Below are positions 4,553 through 8,149 of a DNA stretch of 8,149 nt, piece by piece. Under the pieces are notes generated by a model. The model was not told the DNA's origin. It worked only from the letters and a program-made list of their open reading frames with translations, and searched no databases. Position 1 is the stretch's first letter; the number at the start of each line of letters is the position of its first letter. The stretch covers positions 1 to 8,149 of the forward strand of contig JAKLHG010000153.1 in NCBI GenBank assembly GCA_022710255.1, written 5' to 3'. The DNA comes from Candidatus Hydrogenedentota bacterium. Its GTDB lineage: Bacteria; Hydrogenedentota; Hydrogenedentia; Hydrogenedentales; CAITNO01. A program made the position numbers and the translations under genes.

Positions 4553-7030
4553 ATGATCTTTCATCGCTGTATGCTCCCGGTTATGGTTGCTGTCTGTCTG
4601 TTCCCCTTTTTTGCCGGCGCCCTCGCACCTTCTGCCGATGAACTCGCCACCGCCCGGCAGTGGGTTCAGTCCCGACTGTTGGGAAAGCCGCCTGAGGTGT
4701 CATCCCCAGGCCTGGAAGTCATTGCCAATCATGACCCGGTACAGAAGAACGGGCGTTTTGAGAGGCCCCTAAGGCTTGGCGACACGGAATATGGGCGCGG
4801 CCTGTACTGTCATGCCGACAGCAAGGTAATCGTGCGTCTTCCGGGGCCGGGCAAGACCTTCAGCGCGGTGGTGGGCGTGGACAACAACGAAAATACCTCT
4901 TCCGGAAACGGGTCGGTCCTATTTAGTGTTTCCGCCGGGGGCGCCACACTGTTTCGTTCGGACCTTCTTCACGGTGCTGAACCCGGCGTTCCGGTCAGTG
5001 TGGACTTGGCCGGCGCCACGGAGTTTGTTCTGGAAGTGGGGGATGCCGGTGATGGTATTGCCTCTGACCAGGCGGACTGGGCGGACGCGAAGGTGACCCT
5101 TGCGGACGGCAGGGAAATATGGCTGGCGGACCTGCCGATGGCGGGCGGTCCGGCACGGGTGGAACCGGGACTGCCCTTCTCATTTACCTATGATGGGCGT
5201 CCTTTCGCGGACTTGGTTTCATCGTGGACGGCCACGCAGGAGGAACAGGTGTTGGACGAACACCGCACACGATACACCTTGTCATGGACCGACCCCGTCT
5301 CGGGGTTGGTTGCGCGGGCGGAAGCGGTAACCTATAACGACTTTCCGACGGTGGAATGGACGGTTTATCTGAAAAATACCGGCGCTGCGGATACCCCCCT
5401 TATCGAAGAGGTGCAGGCACTGGATATCCGTATGGAACGAGGCGACCGGGGCGAGTTCCTGCTCCATCATTTTGTGGGAAGTCCCTGTCAGGTCAATGAT
5501 TATGAGCCTCTTGAAACGCCGTTGACCGGCGGGATGACCAAGACCATCAGCGGTGCGCGGGGACGCGCCACCAGCAGTGACTTGTGTTATTTCAACGTGG
5601 GGTCCACCTGTGGAGACGGAGTCGTCATTGCCCTGGGCTGGCCGGGCCAGTGGGCGGCGGTGTTTACCCGTGACGACGCCAAGAAACTGCAGATTCAGGC
5701 GGGCCAGGAGCGGACGAGGTTCATCCTTCATCCAGGAGAGGAGGTGCGCACCCCGCTGGTCGCCCTTCAATTCTGGAAGGGCGACTGGATACGCGCGCAA
5801 AATCTGTGGCGCCGGTGGATAATCTCCTATAACCTGCCGCGCCCGGGCGGCCGGGAGGTCAAGCCCTTTGTTACGGCGGACACCTCCGCGCAATATGGCG
5901 AAATGATTAACGCCGACGAGGCAAAGCAGATTTATTTCATTGACCGTTACCTGGAAGAAAACCTGCACATTGACTACTGGTGGATGGACGCCGGGTGGTA
6001 TCCCTGTGACGGTTCCTGGCCCAAGACAGGCACGTGGGAAGTGGACAAGACGCGTTTCCCCCGTGGATTGCGCGCGGTAAACGACTATGCCCATGAGCGG
6101 GATATTGATATTATCGTGTGGTTTGAACCCGAACGGGTCGCTGCGGACACGTGGCTCTCCAATACGCATCCGGAATGGATTCTCGGCGGCAAGGCGGGCG
6201 GCCTGCTTAATCTCGGCAACCCGGAAGCCCTGCACTGGCTCGTTGACCATGTTGACAAGCTACTGACCGAGGAGGGCATTGACCTGTATCGCCAGGATTT
6301 CAACATGGACCCGTTGGACGCCTGGCGCGCCAACGACGCCCCGGACCGGCAGGGAATTACCGAGAACAAGCATATTGTCGGCCTGTTCCAGTATTGGGAT
6401 GAATTGCGCCGCCGCCACCCTGGCCTGCTGATTGATACCTGCGCTTCCGGCGGTCGCCGTAACGACCTGGAAACCCTGCGCCGCGCGGTGCCGCTGTGGC
6501 GTACGGATTTTCCCTTTGACCCTATTGCCACCCAATGCCACACCTACGGCATCAGTTTCTGGATTCCCTTTTCGGGTACGGGCGTCAAGGTCATAGATAA
6601 CTACGATTTCCGGAGCAATGCGGCACCGGAATTCACCTGCCACTGGGACATGCGCGACAAGAGCCTCGATTATGACTTGATGCGCCGTCAACTGGCGGAC
6701 TGGCAGCGCTACGCGCCGAACTTCATGGGCGACTATTATCCCCTGACTCCGTACAGCACGAACAACGGCGTCTGGATGGCCTGGCAGTTTGACCGTCCGG
6801 AAACGGGTGAAGGCATGGTCCAGGTATTCCGGCGCGAGGGCAGTATCTACGACTCCGCCCGGTTGCCGCTTCAGGGGCTCGATCCAGACGCTTCCTACAG
6901 CGTCCAGAACATTGACGAAGAGACTCCCGTCACCGCATTGGGACGCGACCTGATGGAACCGGGATTGCAGGTTGCCCCTTCCGCTCGGCCCTGCGCCCTG
7001 GTATACCTTTATAAGAAAGCGGGGGCATGA
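4553..7030 (+). CDS. Secreted GH36-type alpha-galactosidase with N-terminal NPCBM domain (825 aa)
   Basis: Residues 1-23 form a Sec signal peptide (MIFHRC, a hydrophobic core, then AGALA). An NPCBM domain follows at roughly 45-184: YGRGLYCHADS from residue 80, then VVGVDNNE, and near its end the conserved ADWADAKVTL. A beta-rich GH36 N-terminal domain covers about 200-430 and the catalytic barrel about 430-745. Clan GH-D landmarks are YWWMDAGWY (475-483), WFEPER (523-528), the nucleophile Asp582 in YRQDFN, and the acid/base Asp638 in CASGGRRND (630-638). A small C-terminal beta domain closes the protein. GH36 enzymes are retaining and release terminal alpha-galactose or related sugars from oligosaccharides and glycans; exact specificity is not readable. 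The usual KxD nucleophile motif is RQD here. The stop TGA overlaps the next ATG (ATGA), indicating a translationally coupled operon. It probably acts in the periplasm or outside the cell. Confidence 0.93.
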   Translation: MIFHRCMLPVMVAVCLFPFFAGALAPSADELATARQWVQSRLLGKPPEVSSPGLEVIANHDPVQKNGRFERPLRLGDTEYGRGLYCHADSKVIVRLPGPGKTFSAVVGVDNNENTSSGNGSVLFSVSAGGATLFRSDLLHGAEPGVPVSVDLAGATEFVLEVGDAGDGIASDQADWADAKVTLADGREIWLADLPMAGGPARVEPGLPFSFTYDGRPFADLVSSWTATQEEQVLDEHRTRYTLSWTDPVSGLVARAEAVTYNDFPTVEWTVYLKNTGAADTPLIEEVQALDIRMERGDRGEFLLHHFVGSPCQVNDYEPLETPLTGGMTKTISGARGRATSSDLCYFNVGSTCGDGVVIALGWPGQWAAVFTRDDAKKLQIQAGQERTRFILHPGEEVRTPLVALQFWKGDWIRAQNLWRRWIISYNLPRPGGREVKPFVTADTSAQYGEMINADEAKQIYFIDRYLEENLHIDYWWMDAGWYPCDGSWPKTGTWEVDKTRFPRGLRAVNDYAHERDIDIIVWFEPERVAADTWLSNTHPEWILGGKAGGLLNLGNPEALHWLVDHVDKLLTEEGIDLYRQDFNMDPLDAWRANDAPDRQGITENKHIVGLFQYWDELRRRHPGLLIDTCASGGRRNDLETLRRAVPLWRTDFPFDPIATQCHTYGISFWIPFSGTGVKVIDNYDFRSNAAPEFTCHWDMRDKSLDYDLMRRQLADWQRYAPNFMGDYYPLTPYSTNNGVWMAWQFDRPETGEGMVQVFRREGSIYDSARLPLQGLDPDASYSVQNIDEETPVTALGRDLMEPGLQVAPSARPCALVYLYKKAGA

Positions 7031-8149
7031 GCCCCAAACGGAAACACCGGCCGTCGGACAGGCGGTTCCCGTACGGCGGAATGTTACTTGCCTTTATTGT
7101 CCTCCTGCGTGCTGTGCCATGCGGCGCCGGATTGACTTTGGAAAAGACAGCGTCCTCAGCCAGGATTTTTGGAGACCATTTCCGGATGATTGTGGACGGA
7201 CAGTACGGAGGAACGGTCTCCGAGATCCAACTTTATGACGGCAGTCTGTGGCACGAACTATTTCCGGGACCGGACCGGGGTTTTCCTGCCTTGTCTCTGC
7301 AAGACGGCGGGAAAGAATATCGCCTTGCCCTGGACACAAGTGCATCCCTCCATGGACTACGGGAAACCAGTGGGGATATTCAGTGTTCGGTGGAGGCCGC
7401 GCCTCGCGCCGAAGACGGAACGGTATCTCCCTGGCGGGTTCGGCTTGAATATCTCATCTGTCCGGAGGGCGCCGTTTTTGTAAACGTCCTATTGACTCTT
7501 CCAGTCGGCGCGGAGGCTTCGGGCGAGATTGCCCTTCATTTCGATGTGAACGAAACCCTGCGGCACTTTGTCCGGTTTCGTGATGAAAATGTCGCCAAGC
7601 AGGGGAACGGTTTTCCTTCCGCCCGGGTTGCCTTCGGTGCCAACACGGCTAAAAGCTTCACCAACGAGGTGGAAGTCTTTGTGGAGCATAAACGACCTTT
7701 GTCTGGCAATGCGCTGTTTCAAAAGGAGGGTGAAGGCAGGTTTTGCTGGCGACTGGGAACGAACAGCACTACACTGAAAGGCCCTTTTGAATACAGGAAT
7801 GCGTTCGCCCTCGGGTGTGGGACCGCCGTTAGCGGACCTCCGAGAAGCAACGCAGTGGGACAGCGGGTCTTCCATTGGGTGAACTGGCTGGACCTGGAAC
7901 ACTGGTATCCAACAGAAGCACAGATAGACAAAATGGTTGAGGCAAACGCCACCATGCTCATTCTCCACATGGAATGGATGCGTCAGCGCGGCAGCAACGG
8001 CAACCCCCACGCCGACTACCCCGAACCCGCACTCGAAATCGGCGTTCCTCCCGCCCGTGTCGAGCTCCCCATCGATCCGCCCCCCGCATCCCAACCCGCC
8101 GGGCTCACCATCACCCGCGCACTCGCGCCCGGGCCGGTTCCGACCGAAG
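7027..8149 (+). CDS. Putative secreted carbohydrate-active protein, beta-sandwich then start of TIM barrel, 3'-truncated
   Basis: The frame from ATG 7027 stays open for 374 codons to the right edge, so the gene is partial. The start overlaps the GH36 stop by four bases and has no strong Shine-Dalgarno, which suits translational coupling. A basic n-region (KRKHRPSDRR) and hydrophobic MLLAFIVLL (19-27) followed by PCGAG form a signal peptide or anchor. Met19 (position 7081) is an alternative start. Residues ~45-275 are beta-rich (HFRMIVDGQYGGTVSEIQL and onward), like the galactose-mutarotase-type N-domains of large glycosidases. From residue 283, HWVNWLDLEHWYP and then MLILHMEWMRQRG (310-322) followed by NPHADYP look like the first strands of a TIM barrel. 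From about residue 333 the sequence becomes proline-rich and no longer looks like a barrel, and codons turn C-ending. Family is not recognised with certainty; operon context argues for glycan breakdown. Confidence 0.75.
   Translation, partial: MSPKRKHRPSDRRFPYGGMLLAFIVLLRAVPCGAGLTLEKTASSARIFGDHFRMIVDGQYGGTVSEIQLYDGSLWHELFPGPDRGFPALSLQDGGKEYRLALDTSASLHGLRETSGDIQCSVEAAPRAEDGTVSPWRVRLEYLICPEGAVFVNVLLTLPVGAEASGEIALHFDVNETLRHFVRFRDENVAKQGNGFPSARVAFGANTAKSFTNEVEVFVEHKRPLSGNALFQKEGEGRFCWRLGTNSTTLKGPFEYRNAFALGCGTAVSGPPRSNAVGQRVFHWVNWLDLEHWYPTEAQIDKMVEANATMLILHMEWMRQRGSNGNPHADYPEPALEIGVPPARVELPIDPPPASQPAGLTITRALAPGPVPTE

Noticed and set aside
5282..6250. A 322-codon minus-strand frame inside the GH36 gene
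   Set aside because: It lies antisense to the catalytic domain of a well-supported enzyme and shows no recognisable motif.

Overview
The window looks like a piece of a moderately GC-rich bacterial genome (composition judged by eye, not computed) from a lineage that degrades carbohydrates. It carries an NPCBM-fused GH36 alpha-galactosidase-like enzyme, a twin-arginine-exported putative TIM-barrel hydrolase, a GDSL/SGNH esterase-like protein, and intergenic regions full of short perfect palindromes. This combination is familiar from Planctomycetota, Lentisphaerota and Hydrogenedentota metagenome genomes. That placement is inference; no marker gene is present. Both ends cut through genes, so the window may be a whole contig or an arbitrary slice.

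Layout. Positions 2-706 (+) hold the C-terminal part of an SGNH hydrolase whose nucleophile block lies off the left edge. It converges on 800-2419 (-), a Tat-exported protein of 539 residues that I read as a putative glycoside-hydrolase-like TIM barrel of no recognised family. Positions 2420-3423 are a 1-kb gene-free region packed with repeats: three 29-bp hairpins that share termini and show compensatory arm changes, at least two decayed copies, and a 246-bp block made of two inverted multi-hairpin units. Positions 3424-4107 (+) encode a 227-residue protein of a family I know only as hypothetical, with a helical N-terminal half and a fibronectin-III-like C-terminal half. Positions 4108-4552 are a second repeat-rich spacer with a 20-bp-arm stem-loop and an inverted pair of CACRCT-type palindromes. 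Positions 4553-7030 (+) encode the secreted GH36 enzyme, and its stop overlaps the start of 7027-8149 (+) by ATGA. The latter is a second secreted, probably carbohydrate-active protein that runs off the right edge.

How the genes fit together. The GH36 gene and its overlapping partner form a clear two-gene operon for extracytoplasmic glycan breakdown. The Tat-exported protein and the SGNH esterase-like protein would suit the same theme (backbone cleavage and deacylation), but they are separate transcription units and no common substrate is visible. I see no CRISPR array, tRNA, rRNA, transposase, phage or defence gene. The least explained material is the structured repeat DNA on both sides of the 227-residue unknown gene, plus an abrupt change in codon style and protein character in the last ~140 bases, which may be an assembly join or a real fusion.
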